Part shown: one piece after another, positions 1 through 32,400 of the stretch | Numbering within the stretch: position 1 is the first letter of the stretch | Layout of the letters: each line of letters begins with the position of its first letter | Assembly (NCBI GenBank): GCA_946406115.1 | Contig: OX291561.1 | Coordinates: 8,548,273 to 8,612,272 of the forward strand | DNA: 64,000 bases | Direction: 5' to 3' | Source of the DNA: Apoda limacodes | Lineage: Eukaryota; Arthropoda; Insecta; Lepidoptera; Limacodidae | Translations under genes and position numbers: made by a program | The notes under the pieces: generated by a model | Database searches by the model: none | What the model was told of the DNA's origin: nothing | What the model saw: only the letters and a program-made list of their open reading frames with translations

Positions 1-333
1 CATTTAAGCTGTCTTTCAGGCAAGCTGTCATGAACCTTTGCTATGATTGTCGCCGATGAAATCGGACGGTTGTTCCCCTTATCTGACACATCAACTTTTA
101 TTGTTTTTCAGTATAGGAACAACAACCGTCTTTATTAGGTCCCCGGGTAAATAAGCATGCCCAACATATAAAGAAAATAACAAATTAAAAATTCTAAGTA
201 GGTATGCACTCGCAAACCTCAAGTTTTCTATACAATGTATCATCTCACTAGCGTGTTTAGTCTTAAAATACATTGGCACTTCTTGTCCCAGCTCTTCCTC
301 AAGCACTGAGGATTGCGATTGCAACGTGGATTC
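1..333 (-). pseudogene. LINE reverse transcriptase fragment (N-terminal part)
   Basis: On the minus strand this reads as the start of a non-LTR retrotransposon reverse transcriptase. The phrase YLPGDLIKTVVVPILKN is followed, after one frameshift near position 70, by DVSDKGNNRPISSATIIAK, which matches the conserved 'VPI-KNK-GD-SDKGNYRPISLAT' block at the start of the RT domain. The rest of the domain would lie left of position 1. In-frame stops and the frameshift mark it as dead. The family looks like the jockey/CR1 superfamily, but I cannot fix the clade. It differs from the LINE at 25,749 and 40,606. Confidence 0.75.
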
Positions 334-1000
334 TACTTTAAAATACTCTTTGAATAAATTCGATACTTGGTCAGGGTCACAGACCCCCTCTATCTCGATT
401 TTGGGTTCTATTTATTTGTGTTTTTCCAAAAATGTTTCAAGTACTTTACGTCATGATTTGCGGCCAAAATATTCATCTGTATTTGTTTTTCATTGTCTAG
501 GCTCCATTTTAATTTTTAGTTTAAATATACGCGGTTTATCTTTCATGGCCTCATAAAACTGCTCTATCGGTAGCCTTCCCCAACTCAATCAATTTAAAAA
601 GGCTAATCGAGCATCCTCATGCTTTTTTGACATGTTTGTTCCATCCAACAATATGTTTTTTATTCCCTCCCATTTTACCTTTATAGGTATTTGTTGCTGC
701 GTCTCTTAGGATGGATACTACTTGTTTGTACATTTGGGCAATTCTATTTTTATGGATTATATTCGTACAATTCTTATTGCAACAATCTCTGATCTCCACC
801 GGAAATCAATTAGCCGTAGCTTATCATGACACAGCCTACATACTGTACATGTCTATATGTTGCTGTGTTCTTTCACTCCATCTTACCTTGTTTTTATGCA
901 ACAGTTCCTCAGCAATCAGCAGTATTTCTTATGATTAAACCAATGTCTAATTGAATTTCTTAGGGAAAATGATCTGACTAAAAAACACCATAATGTATCA
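334..1000 (-). pseudogene. decayed upstream part of the same LINE ORF2
   Basis: Going upstream on the minus strand from the RT fragment, short stretches such as KHIVGWNKHVKKA (about 618-660) resemble the linker between endonuclease and RT in lepidopteran LINEs, which often contains 'WNxHV'. The reading is broken by many stops. I infer that this is the same element, with low precision on its right edge. Confidence 0.45.
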
Positions 1001-3777
1001 TAGCTTTCACAACTGCAAGCCTGGCTGCTTCGGTAACCCAACAGTGGTCCACTTACCTTACTGAGCTGTTACAGTCACTAATAAAACTAAATCTACCAGA
1101 GTCTTTCCCTAATAATTCTACGTTAGGCAATATCCATTGTTGTTCAGTGCAATAAGTATTAAGTTTATTAAAAAATAAGGGTTTTCCATATAGCTACTCT
1201 CAATAATTGCGTTTACTTCACTTATATTCGACACGCCTAAACATTCCATATTTTTTTTGTTTATCACTGCGTATGCTAGTTAATTGCTTGGTAAGTATAT
1301 AAATACCTATATGCGCCTTATGATTATGTTTTGAAATATGTTAGAAATGGAAAATAAGTAGTATATATAATAAGTTATATGTATTAGTACTAAAAAAACT
1401 GACCTTAAAATTTTAGACGGTGAAAACATAACTAGCTGTTCTCTGTCAAGCACATAAATTTTCTAATTATAAAAAAAACACCCAAACGTTTCATACGAAA
1501 ATAAAATGGCACTATTTTTTTAATCATACCTATTATAATGTCAGCTTGGCATAAGAAGGTCACAGAATTAATATAGTGAATACCAATAGGTCGAAAATTG
1601 CATTCCATGTGTACACATTGGGTGCCACTATACTCCGTATAATATATAAAGTACTCTGTGCTGGGTGCGACGTGAGACGAGACTGTCGGTACTGAAAAAA
1701 AAAGACTATGGTACAGTGGTGTGACAAACTGGTCAGACGACAAGTCGGGCATCAGGAAATAATTTGGGAACATTCACGGACCTACAAAAAATTAGGTCTT
1801 TGGGAACATTAGGATGGAATTTTTGTAGTACATACAAGTGAGCTAGGCTCAAGAAATTTATATATTAATGCCAGGCTGCTCATTACAGACGATGTTGTAG
1901 GTTGCAGGCGCGTAGACAGGATTTGTATTCGGGGGGGGATGAACAGTGCCAGCCTGACGCTAGTTGTCAAGTAAAATAGACACGTTTTAAATTGCGGGAA
2001 AATGGGTTACGTCGCGACATTTCACGGCGCACTGTAGGCTTCAACATGAACGCAAGCGTAGCGAGCGCGAAATTTTTCGATTCTGATAGGTAAAGGTCAA
2101 TCAATCAATGCCTAAGTGTGTGCACAATAATTCTCACTTACGCATGATGTTGTAGGTTATCATTCATTTGTAAAATTAGAAAAAATCAAAGGAAAAACAT
2201 AATGATTATTTTATTGTAGGTACCTATTAACCTTTATGATTACTACGATTGTTGCAATAAAAGCCTTTATTACAGATTAAAAAAAAAAAATTCTTACAAT
2301 TGCAATTCAATATACTATAATATTAACCTTCTATTGTGTGAGACCGTAAATCTGCGCACAACTGCTGCAGGATCTACATTCAAATACCTATGAATACTCA
2401 GTAGCGCCAACCCCGTAAGACGTTGGTTCAACATTGTTCCTTAAATAACTAAATGAATGGCTGACTCGCTCGCTGGTTTTTTTTTTTTTATTTAGATATT
2501 TTTCAGCCTTCTTTCGAAGCTCTGAAAGTCTGTTGGAAATTAGATCCATTTAGCCTAACATAAACATGCCATCACGCCAATAATGGAGCCAATTTGTGAG
2601 CATCAATTGAAAACTTTTACAACTTTGCTCGCCGTTACTTGCTCATTGTTTTCATTTCCTAATTAATTCGATGCATAATTTCACAGGTCTTCTGCTGAAT
2701 AACACTGCTGAAAGTCGTCGAATCCTACCAGACTTATTTAAAAAAATAAACAGGCAAAAACACGTCTCCATTGTTTAAATTCGCACTTAACCCTCCTGAC
2801 TTGCTCGCTCGGCAACCAGGGTTGCCTGGTATTTGATATTGCACCCCCTTGTTCGGTGTTCGGTAAGACAAAAATACCGAAATAGTACTGGTTCTGTTTT
2901 TATTTTACCCATTTGTAAGTGAAAATCAATCTTATTTGATTATTGCTATGTAAAAAACTAACAGTTCTTTGAGGTTTTTCTGTAAATTAGCCTAAAATGC
3001 AATGGTATCATTAATATTTTGCTTTAAAGGTAAAAAAATGGCGTAAAAATAATACAAATGAGCATTATTAAGGAGATACGTTAAGGTAAGTATATGTAGG
3101 TACTTACACCGTAGAAAACTAGTTCTTCCCTTGTTTGGTATTAAGTTCATCTTCATGTGCGGCACTTGTAGGTATCGGACGAAAACGTTCGGCGACACGA
3201 GCCGATCGCGTCACCCGCCAAAGTAAACCAAAAGGGGCTGACCGACCCTACGCGAGTTTTTCGGCATAAGCAAAGTAGTAGTCTAATACACAGATCCTTG
3301 TCCGTCCGGGGCGCCGACGACGGTGGCGGGGCGGCAAGTTTTGAGTGCGCCGACAAAGTGCATCAGAATATTTTAAATTTCAAAGATTTCGGGGGAGGAT
3401 ACGACACCCAAATCCCCCCCTCTGTATACGCGCATGGTAGGTTGCAGCCTGAGCCGTAGGCGAGAGCGTAATTCAGCCGAGTGTGTATTACGTAGAGCTC
3501 ACGAGTTTCATACAACTGTATTCAATACACTTGAAGGACAGTTCTTAGTGTTAAAATGTAGTTTTGATATGTTTTTAAAAACTCATTGGGTTTATTTTAC
3601 CCAAAAATAAGAACTTAGTTCTTATAAAGGCTCTCTATTGCTAAAAATTAAAGAAAAAATGTAAAGTAAAAGGAACTTGTGCGGCGCCTGAACCCCCAAA
3701 ACACTCTAGATACAAAACAAAAAATATAAGTAGGCCCTGCAACGAGTGGGGGCGTAGTGCTGCTACTACTGTAAAAG
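1001..3777. other. intergenic DNA, no gene recognised
   Basis: AT-rich DNA. The open frames here are short and show no family resemblance. Two patches, about 1,900-2,110 and 3,150-3,480, are G+C-richer and carry phrases such as 'gcaagcgtagcgagcgcg' that recur in lepidopteran repeats, so they are probably old transposon pieces. Confidence 0.4.
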
Positions 3778-3848
3778 CCCTGGTGTTGCAAGCGTCCATA
3801 GGCTACGGTGACCGCTTACCATCAGGCGGACCTTGTTTGCCACATTAG
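3778..3848 (+). mobile_element. 3'-end fragment of the jockey-like LINE family
   Basis: The stretch 'gttgcaagcgtccatagg' followed by 'ctacggtgaccgcttacc' and 'atcaggcgga' is the last coding codons and 3' UTR of the LINE seen at 27,560-27,643 and 42,640-42,720. Only about 70 bp remains. Confidence 0.8.
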
Positions 3849-4367
3849 AGCTGGTATCGGGATGTTCTGGATGAAACTCGGCTAATATAAGGCGAACGGT
3901 AACATTTATTATTTCTAACAGCTAAAAGACAGTAATATATTATATACATAAGCTCTACATAACTTTTACGACTTTTCGGTGTGGTGAGGCTGCTTCCTAT
4001 TCCTCTAGTCGTCTTCCTCGTGAATTCTGGCATAGATTATGTTTATCGTAAAAAATATGTACCAGCTCTTGAGCTAAAATAAATAGAGATAGTAGCAGCA
4101 CACCCCCTTACTCGCTGCAGCAAATTTCTTTTTAAAATGTCCTTCCCTAAGCTTATTCCCATTCTAAATTTCATCAAAATCGACTCTCCGGTTCGACTGA
4201 ATTCTTAATATGTCCTACCCTAAGATTATGGCAATTCTAAATATCAATTAATTCGGCTCAGCTATTCAATCGAACACTTATTTACCTGGTCTACGCTTAT
4301 TCGACCCACAAATGCCCCCTGCATCAATTTGCATTATATAATCAACTTCGTTGTCGAATACAAAATC

Positions 4368-4434
4368 GAGTCGAACACATAGGGTTAATAGGAATGGCGC
4401 TCTTACGTTCCTATTAACCCTCTGTGTTCGACTC
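4368..4434. repeat. 27-bp inverted repeat hairpin, 13-nt loop
   Basis: The left arm (4,368-4,394) and right arm (4,408-4,434) are reverse complements with a single mismatch, separated by 13 nt (4,395-4,407). The arms begin 'gagtcgaacaca'. The structure is much tighter than its surroundings and could be the core of a foldback element. Confidence 0.85.
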
Positions 4435-4465
4435 ACACTTGACGTTTTAAGAGTGCACTGAAAAT

Positions 4466-4530
4466 GAGGCGTAATATAAATACTAATTTTTAAATGCGAA
4501 AGTAACTCTGTCTGTCTGTCTGTCTGTCTA

Positions 4531-4571
<41 letters not shown>

Positions 4572-4790
4572 ATGTTACCTCTTAACACTCAAACTGCTAA
4601 ACCGATTTAGATGAAATTTGGTATGGAGATAGTTTGAGTCCCGGGGGACATATGATAGTATTTATCCCGAAAAACTTAACAGTTTCCGCAAGAATAACCG
4701 AGCTTAAACGAATTATAGTTGCTATAGCAAACTTAATTAGTATAGGTACGGAGTTAGCGTAAGAATCTCACGCCGATAACCAAATTTAGG
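4466..4790 (+). mobile_element. Helitron-like / Lep1-like fragment with microsatellite
   Basis: It opens with 'aaatgcgaaagtaact', includes 'accgatttagatgaaattt', and ends near 'ccgataaccaaatttaggg'. This is the order seen in a very common lepidopteran non-autonomous element that often carries a tetranucleotide array near its 5' end. Assigning it to Helitrons rests on the CTAG-type ends of other copies in this window and is tentative. Confidence 0.5.
4503..4571 (+). repeat. (TCTG)n microsatellite
   Basis: About 17 tandem copies of TCTG with one interruption (TCTA near 4,530). It sits inside the Lep1-like fragment. Confidence 0.95.
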
Positions 4791-4861
4791 GCATGTGGAG
4801 CTACTAGCAAAGTTATTTATGAAATAATTCAGAGTTATACATTGATTTATTATTGTTTTAT

Positions 4862-5252
4862 AATCTATACTAATATTATAAATGCGAAAGTTTTAATGGA
4901 TGTTTGTTACTCAATCACACCAGAACGGGTGAATGGATCTAGGTGAAATTTGGCACAGAGGTAGATTATAGTCTAAAATAGCACATAGCCCATTTCAAAA
5001 TAATTCAAAAGTTTCTACGGGAATACCTATTACATTTGTAACTCAATCCCGCCTTTGCACAGAGATAGTTAGAGTCGCAAAAAGACATAGGCTATACTTT
5101 TTATCCCGGGAGTACCTATGACCGAATTCCACGTGAACGAACTATAGCTACAGCTATAGCTTGCTAAAACAAACTTTTATAATATAATGAAGGAGTTGCC
5201 GTAAGAATTCCATGCCGATAACCAAATTTAGGGTGGGCTAAGCTAAAGCTAG
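4862..5252 (+). mobile_element. Helitron-like / Lep1-like fragment
   Basis: Begins 'ctatactaatattataaatg' and ends 'aaatttagggtgggctaagc' followed by 'taaagctagt', the same head and CTAG tail order as the copies at 58,733 and 61,266. It has no coding capacity. Confidence 0.55.
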
Positions 5253-5654
5253 TATGTTACATATATGTTTTTACGTTATATTCAGTGACGGATTTACCTA
5301 CCGGATTTATAACCAAAGTGTACAAGGTACCTAAAGTGGGGCGGCATATTTTTGATATCTAGATATTTACAAAAGATAGAGGGATTTCAAGGATTTGGAC
5401 CATAAGTATGTTAGGACGCTTATAAAAATTAAGTAGGCATGCGGCACAGGATAAAAGTTACACCAATCGTTAGTTGACATTAAAATATACAAAAAAATCG
5501 TAAAATGACCTAAAATGTTGCGTTACTGAGTTATTGATAGTTAAATGTTCCATATAATTCGTTGAATGCCAATAAACAAATGAAAATAATGCTATTTTGT
5601 AGAAACTAAATCCTATTCAAATCATGCATAGACTAAAACAACTTACAAATTGCG

Positions 5655-5663
5655 TCAGTCAGT
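5655..5663 (+). promoter_or_regulatory. candidate arthropod initiator for vermilion
   Basis: Two overlapping TCAGT motifs, the usual arthropod initiator core, lie about 190 bp upstream of the vermilion start codon. No clear TATA box sits 25-30 bp before them. This is motif evidence only. Confidence 0.3.
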
Positions 5664-5851
5664 ATCGTTAAAGAGGGAATATGTTCTGTCGGTGCAGTCT
5701 GTGGTTAGTATTCCTTTAACCGTGAAGCGCAAAACTAGGCAACGTGCGCTCTGTTATTATCGCGCGCATTTAGATTTTCGTAGTTTAGTTTTATTCAGAA
5801 ATTACATAGTTTTTTGTGGTTTTTCAAGGAATTTGTAATACAAATAACAAA

Positions 5852-25204
<19,353 letters not shown>

Positions 25205-25432
25205 ATGGCCATCGCAAAATAATTTTATATTTATGAATTTTAAAGTGAATAGACTTTTGTATTTTGTGATTTTTTTTTAATATATTTCGTTTAAAATGTT
25301 AGCCTGATTGGAGGAGGATCAAGTATACAGAGGCTTAGCAACTACTTAAATGCCTTATTAGTAGATACATTAAGCGATGTAAGTTAAACACCCTTGTAAG
25401 TAAGACCAAGTTATAAATGCGTGTATCTTTGG

Positions 25433-25438
25433 AATAAA
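25433..25438 (+). terminator. v: vermilion polyadenylation signal
   Basis: AATAAA 229 bases after the TAG stop. It is the first canonical signal downstream in sense orientation. Confidence 0.6.
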
Positions 25439-25748
25439 AATAAAAATCTAATGTATTTAAAAACAATATTACTTTTATTTAGTACAGAACAACATAATAA
25501 ATACAAATTAAAACTTAAAAAGTTTATACATTTGTATAAATATATATATATATATAGCATGGACGCGAAGCAGGAAGAATTTCGTTCAATGACCGGTCAC
25601 TATTTGTCTCTGTTGCACGCGCTTAAGTATTTGCCAGCTCGCTCGCACGGATCGATGACCGCCCAAGTAACATTTTAGCGTTAATAAAAGCTGTAGTGGA
25701 CCCTATTTCGGTTCTGCTTAAATATTAGAGTTAGCGTATAATTTATAA
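25439..25748. other. intergenic DNA between vermilion and LINE copy 1
   Basis: AT-rich, with a short (TA)n run near 25,545 and a G+C-richer patch at 25,560-25,720 that looks like an old repeat. No gene is recognised. Confidence 0.4.
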
Positions 25749-27643
25749 GAGCTATCCTTCTGGGATTCGTGCTTTCTGGTCGCTTGCCAAAGCTGCCGAA
25801 GGGAACTTTTGCCAGTCGTCGTTACCACCACTGCGAAAGACCGATGGTGACTTGGCCCATAGTGCTAAAGAGAAAGCCGATCTACTGGGCAGTCTCTTTG
25901 CCTCGAACTCGAAAATGAACGATGAAGGCGCTGTACCACCTACTATACCGTGGTGCGGTAAGACCATGCCGGAAATCTCCATAACGCAGCGGGAGGTCAG
26001 GCGGGCGTTGCTTCCTCTAGACGTTCATAAGTCGAGTGGGCCAGACGGTATACCAGCAGTGGTGCTTAAGCAGTGTGCTCCTGAGTTATGTCCTGTACTC
26101 ACGCGCCTCTTCGCGCTTTCCTACCACACTAGGCAATTTCCGTCTTCATGGAAGACTGCGAATGTGCACCCGGTGCCCAAAAAGGGCGATAGATCAGATC
26201 CATCGAATTTCAGGCCTATCGCTTTTACCTCTCTCCTCTCTAAGGTGATGGAGCGTGTGATCAACACACAGCTTCTAAGATACCTAGAAGTACACGATCT
26301 GGTCAGTGACCGTCAATATGGCTTTCGCCACGGTCGCTCGACTGATGACCTTCTAGTGTATCTCACACACCGATGGGCACTAGCCATTGAGAGTCAGGGG
26401 GAGGCATTGGCATGTAGCCTGGACATAGCGAAGGCGTTTGATCGGGTCTGGCTACGGGGTCTTCTATCGAAGTTGCCATCTTACGGAGTGCCCGAGGGTT
26501 TGTGCAAATGGGTGGCTAGCTTTTTGTCCGGCAGACGCATACGAACCGTAGTTGACGGTAGTTGCTCTGATAGCATGGACATTAATGCTGGTGTCCCGCA
26601 AGGCTCTGTGCTGTCTCCTACGCTGTTTCTACTGCATATCAATGACATGTTGGACATCAACAACATACATTGCTATGCAGATGACAGTACTGGAGACGCT
26701 TTTTACACGGGTCGTGCAAACATCCCTCTGTCCGTTGTGGAGGAAAACCGCGGAGAACTTGTGTCTCAAATCGAGACCACACTGTCCCAGGTCTCTGACT
26801 GGGGACGGGTAAACTTGGTCCGATTCAACCCTACAAAGACACAAGTGTGCGCGTTCACCGCTAAGAAAACTCCATTCACTGTAGTCCCACAATTCCAGAA
26901 CACTCCCCTCTCCATCTCCAAGAGCATTGGGATCCTTGGTGTCGACATCTCCAGCGATGTTTAGTTCCGAGATCATTTACAAGATAAGGTGAAGCTTGCG
27001 TCCAAAAAACTTGGTGTACTCAACAGAGCGAAGCAGTACTTCACGTCGGGGCAAAGGTTGTTACTTTACAAGTCGCAAGTTCGGCCCCATATGGAGTACT
27101 GCTGCCATCTCTGGGCAGGTGCACCCGGATACCAGCTTGGCCCTTTTGACTCGCTTCAACGACGGGCTGTGAGAATTGTCGACAATTTGCTAAATAAAAA
27201 GTATTTCTTCTTCTTCATTCCAAACTCACTTGCGGTATCGAGCCCTTAAGTCTGAGGAGAGACTTTGCCTCACTGTGTGTGTTCTACCGCTTGTACAATG
27301 GGTTGTGTTCTGAGGAATTGTTCGAAATGATGCCCACGTCTACTTTCTACCATCGCACCGCTCGCCATCGGCAGGGATTTCATTCTCACACTTTAGAACC
27401 TAAATGGCCGCGTACAGTGCGGTTTCAAAGAAACTTCCTCCCGCGAACGCTGAAGTTGTGGAATGAGCTCCCTGCCAAGGTTTTCTGCAAGGACTACAGT
27501 ATGGAGTTCTTCAAGAAAGAAGTTATTAGATTTCTGAAGGGTCGGCAACGCGTGAGTGATACCCCTGGTGTTGCAAGCGTCCATAGGCTACGGTGACCGC
27601 TTACCATCAGGCGGACCGTAAGCTTGTTTGCCACCTTAGTGGT
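25749..27643 (+). pseudogene. jockey-like LINE relic, copy 1 (ORF2 RT)
   Basis: 5'-truncated ORF2 of a non-LTR retrotransposon. The reverse transcriptase shows SLDIAKAFDRVW, GVPQGSVLSPTLFLL and the catalytic CYADD (26,671-26,685). It stays open from about 25,749 to a TAG at 26,962 where the sister copy has CAG, so a single C-to-T change is enough to explain the nonsense codon. The frame resumes to about 27,190, where a T/C-rich insertion ('aaaaagtatttcttcttctt') shifts it. The last 105 codons (27,279-27,596) are open in another frame. The 3' UTR ends 'ccaccttagtggt' without an A-tail. The endonuclease domain is missing. It is dead but well preserved. Confidence 0.9.
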
Positions 27644-29386
27644 GAGAGTTATAGAGAGTAATAACACCTTTATATCTTCGCTAAATTTAGCAGGTAAAGC
27701 CAGTATAGACCCTTTATAGTGGTTCTATATAACCTCTAGTAGAAGTGTATAACAGGTGTTATAAGATCGTCAGTTTCCGCTCGAACCTTTATTGCACCTT
27801 TATAATGGACTTTATTGAAACTTTTAGTTATATAAAATATCTATAACGGTGTCAAATAGAACTTGGATCCGTATTTTGATAGCTTATTACTCATTTGTAG
27901 CGTTTTCGGGGTCAAAAGTAGATAGTAAAAACTTCTAGTCATAAAATTACATTAATTTATAAATATTAAATAAGTGCTACTGTTCATCTACGGACATTGC
28001 AAAATTTTCATCACGAAATGTAAGTATTGTTGATTAATAGTGTTCTTGAAGTGTAATATTAATTATTAGTGCGCTTGCAAGTTTAATGTGATTGTGTATC
28101 ATGTTTCTCGTCTCAATTTTGACGCGCCTTAGAAAAAATATGATTTTAAGGAAAAAAAATAGTACTAATAACCTAAAATAGTTTTTAGTTATTCAATTTC
28201 AAATGTTGGTCAATTTTAGTGACTGTTTACATAAACTATGTAAAATAATTCGGAAAATTTAGGTACCGCGTTATTTGAAAGTGATTTTGTTGATTTTGTA
28301 GTTTTTTTTGACAGAATGTGATTGAAGATGGCGAAATTTATCTTAAAGATGCAGACTTTTCTTAAATCTATTACGACACTCGAAGAACTACAACACCGGT
28401 AGTCAAGAGTAATATGCGATCTTTGGTTGAGATAAAAGAGGAACTAGGCACTTAGCGAAGACATCTACCTGCAGCAGAGAGTAAAATACCGGCTTTAGCT
28501 TTACCTACATACCTTAAGATTAGGGTTATTTACGAAGTAGAGAAATCCCAAATTTTAGCTCAGTTCGATAAATGTTTTGTGTAATTAATTTATATTTAAT
28601 GTAAAGTTAGATTATAGACAAAATCTTTAAGCGTTAGAAACATTAAATGGTGTCATTAAAGAATTACCATTTGTTTAACTTACACCATAACCCTTATATC
28701 AGGATCGTACAAAACTGCTATAACTATTTAACCTATCATTGTCTTTCGTATTACAGGCATAAGCTGTATGTAAGAGTAATACAACGCATGTAGTGTTTAG
28801 GGTGTTACTACACTCTTAATTAACTCCGTTGCAGAACCAATGAAGTTAATGAAGTTGAACAACAGCCTTATGATTTATAAGCAACTCTATTATAGCAGAT
28901 TTATAGCAATAAGAATTATAGGAAGTCAATGAAGATCTTCAAACAGCTTTTGACGCTGCCGGCCGGAACAAGCTTAAACGTCATAAGTATATAAGCGGCC
29001 GCTGCTACTACACTAACTGGAAAGAATATTTGACTTCGTTTTTACAGCTCTAATACAACCTATAGAGCTAAACTTATTTCATTAGTGAACTGTATCACTT
29101 TTAGTGACAACCGAATCCATTATAAATCAATAGTAGTACTCTAAGCTTCAAAATTACCTGTAACCAACGCTAAATTGTTTGTTGGGCGACCGCTGTCATC
29201 AGAAATTACTTCCATTTGACCACTGAACACAGGCTAAAGAGTAACAGGTCAATGTACGAAATTCTTTGTGCTTCGTGTCCGTGCTATAGTAATAAATACT
29301 TTGAGTGAGGTATTAGAGTACCTAACCGTTGAAAAAATTAAAAAAGCGCTTGCAATATACTAGTTATGTTCAAATCGAGCAGCAAT
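27644..29386. other. intergenic DNA, no gene recognised
   Basis: AT-rich region between LINE copy 1 and the 3' end of the epimerase gene. The blocks at 27,660-27,850 ('tatagaccctttatagtgg' and similar) look like a short-period degenerate repeat. Nothing coding can be supported. Confidence 0.45.
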
Positions 29387-29392
29387 TTTATT
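29387..29392 (-). terminator. aldose 1-epimerase polyadenylation signal
   Basis: AATAAA on the minus strand, about 40 nt after the TAA/TAG-type stop at 29,431-29,433. Confidence 0.6.
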
Positions 29393-29430
29393 TGTTACGT
29401 TTAGTTATAATATGGCCGTAGGTACTTAAA

Positions 29431-32400
29431 CTATACAGTAACTACCATTGGCTCAGTACCTTTCTCTGCCCCAAATCGGTACACTACCCTGTGTCTGTAG
29501 ACTTCTCCAGGCACCAAAACTGCTTTAGAGAAGTTCTCATGATGGATAGCATCTGGGTATTTCTGGGTCTCTAAGCAAAAAGCCCCATGGCGCCTATAGC
29601 CTACTCCATTTTTGCCAATCAGTGCTGGTTCACTTGGTGCAGGGAGAGAGTTGCTAGTGTACAATTGGACACCAGGCTGGTCGCTGTACAATTCGAGGTA
29701 GCGCCCTGATTTAGGATGTATGACTCGAGAAATGAAGTTGATGTCCTAAAAATACATAAAGACTGTTAATTTAGTCCGTGTTTCTGTGTTGATTTACTAG
29801 GTACTTTGTTTTTTGACAATATGAGCCATGAGCATGAGCAGGTTTTCTGCAAGGACTACAGTATGGAGTTCTTCAAGAAAGAAGTTATTAGATTTCTGAA
29901 GGGTCGGCAACGCGCAAGTGATACCCCTGGTGTTGCAAGCGTCCATAGGCTACGGTGACCGCTTACCATCAGGCGGGCCGTAAGCTTGTATGCCACCTTA
30001 GTGGTATAAAAAAAAAAAAAAAAAAAAATAACCACTTCCATGGGCGCTGGCCAAACGACCTATTTTTGTTAGGAATTTGCGTATAAAAAACACGTTTTTA
30101 GGGTTCCGTTACCAAATGTCAAAAATCATCCCTTATTAATTCGTCATGTTCGTACGTATGTCAGAGCTTTATGATTCTCTGTACATTAATTCTTCTAATG
30201 AAAGTTTACATAAAGGTGTCTACATAAGTTTACATAAGTTCACGTATATGTTATGTGTGTAAGGTGGTTCACAAAAATAAAATATTTTTTAAGAAGTTGC
30301 TTTCCATACATTGAATGAAAAAAAAAATTATCGCGCACCTAGATGGGTTTTGAAAATGCATTTGAGGTTTTTAAGGAACTTTTTTGGAAAATTTATATTT
30401 TGCGAGTTATTGGCTTTTAAAGTTGAATAATTTGTGTTTATTTGAAGACCACTCTAACTTCTAAGAAATACCAATTAAAACTGTGTTAAAGAACATCGGT
30501 TCATAAGTGTTTTTAGATATCCGCAATAGTTGTGTACGACTCGCACTTCGCCGGTTTTTTAGTTTTTATTTTTGGAAAGAAAAAGCATTTTTTAGAAACG
30601 AAATGTTGGAATTTTACGCTTCCCTAACTAAAAAGCTCTTGCAAATCTCATAACTACTTTTGAAAATACTAAGTTAGATTCTAGGGTGCTCACTTTCTGA
30701 AGTTTGGCATGTACCAAATCTTACACCCATCTCAATACAAAATAACATACGCAATATGAAATGCAATTATATATATCTAACACACAAGTAGGTAAACAAA
30801 ATACGGGAGACGGAACCCTGCAGCGGGCGGATAGAAGTTTTGCAAATATTTACAACAGGCACGTATTCAGAACTTGTAGCCCCTAACAATATTTAAAATA
30901 ATCTTAATAGATTTTGCACTCTGTTTTAAGGCCTTCATTTCAAGTATACTTTTTATAAAGAATAGAAAATACAACCTGCAAACCTGGCTTCGCTTAGATA
31001 TATTTCAGGTTTTATCCGCGGGTCAATTTCTATTTTATTATTGTATAAATCATCATATATATATAAAGTCTTAAATAGTAATGACGTGTAAAAAACATAA
31101 TTCTTAATGTCTTTTTGGAGTTAAAAAACTGGGTTATGACATATATTTCTTTGCCGTTATTTTTACCACAGAAAACCTCCACTACAACCTGTTGCCAACT
31201 TTTATGAATGTCATGTGAAAAGACAATTACATACCTTATTGTCATAAGTAGAAACACAGAAGTTATCATCGTACAGAGTATCATCTTTCAACATGGTATC
31301 GCCCAGTTTTGTAGCAATACGAAGGTCATATGGAGTTCCTCCGACTTTGATGAAGCGTCCCGTTGGGATATAGTTTACAGTTTCGGTTATTCTGAAAATA
31401 GCAGACCAGACAAATTTGAGAATTTGCATTACTACCCGACTGCGGCAAAGCCCAAAAGGAGAGTTATCTGTTTGACCTGTATGTATGTCCGACTCTATGA
31501 ACCCTGGTAATTACTTAACAGCTAAACCGGTTTTAATAAATTATATGTAGATAGATTTGTCTTAACCACCAGAGTGTCATAGTCTATAATAAAATTATTG
31601 GAAATCAAAATGGCAAATTTTAGCGCCAAATTACGTGACATTAAAAATCTTTTCGTTTCAAAACCTATTGAGTTGGCTATCAAAATAAAGAATTTTAAAA
31701 GGTGATTAATAATAAAAATAACCGACTGCATAATATTAAGAACAAAGCAGAAATTAAAACATAATAAATATTTAACTACAAGCCGACGGGACTCATTTCA
31801 ATGCAAGTTCAAATAGTATACCTACCTACTGATGGCTTACACTATAGTTTGATATTAAGTTTGTTTTAATTTGTAATTAGTTCTCAATGTTTCTGCAGTC
31901 GAGTTTATTTTTATTTTTTTATTATCTTATTACCACACATGTACAAATGTACTTAATATGTAATAAATAATATTTTATTAACTAGGGTTAAAATAAAAAA
32001 AAACAAACTTTTACTTTTAAGTATCTTAGGATTTCGTATCTCTATAAGTTTCTTGATTTACATAAAAAGGGACTGAAAAATCAATGCGAAACCAGATTAT
32101 AAAATAAAAATTTCTCCTATCTAATTAATATTGAATAAAGGTGTTTGTGTTAAAGTGGAATTAGACCATATATTGATATTTATTTATTTTTAGGTCTATC
32201 CGCTTACCGCATTCATTGTGGATTGTTTTGTAAACTCTACAACTTACTTCTTTTATACAGCTATTTCCTATATAAATAACTGGTAATGTAATAAAACCAG
32301 TAAATAAGTTAATAACTCACGAAAAGTACAGAATGCACACTGCTCCTATTTATCTTCGGGTAATTCCGACATAACAGCCAATATTGCAAGTAACGTATAT

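Noticed and set aside
1432..1773. 113-codon minus-strand open frame
   Set aside because: No recognisable domain, low-complexity composition and no splice context; treated as chance.
25421..25678. 85-codon plus-strand open frame after vermilion
   Set aside because: Starts in the 3' UTR near the polyadenylation signal and runs through a TA tract; no homology recognised.
26481..26976. Minus-strand open frames across LINE copy 1
   Set aside because: Shadows of the reverse transcriptase frame; the same shadows appear in copy 2 at 41,834-42,326.
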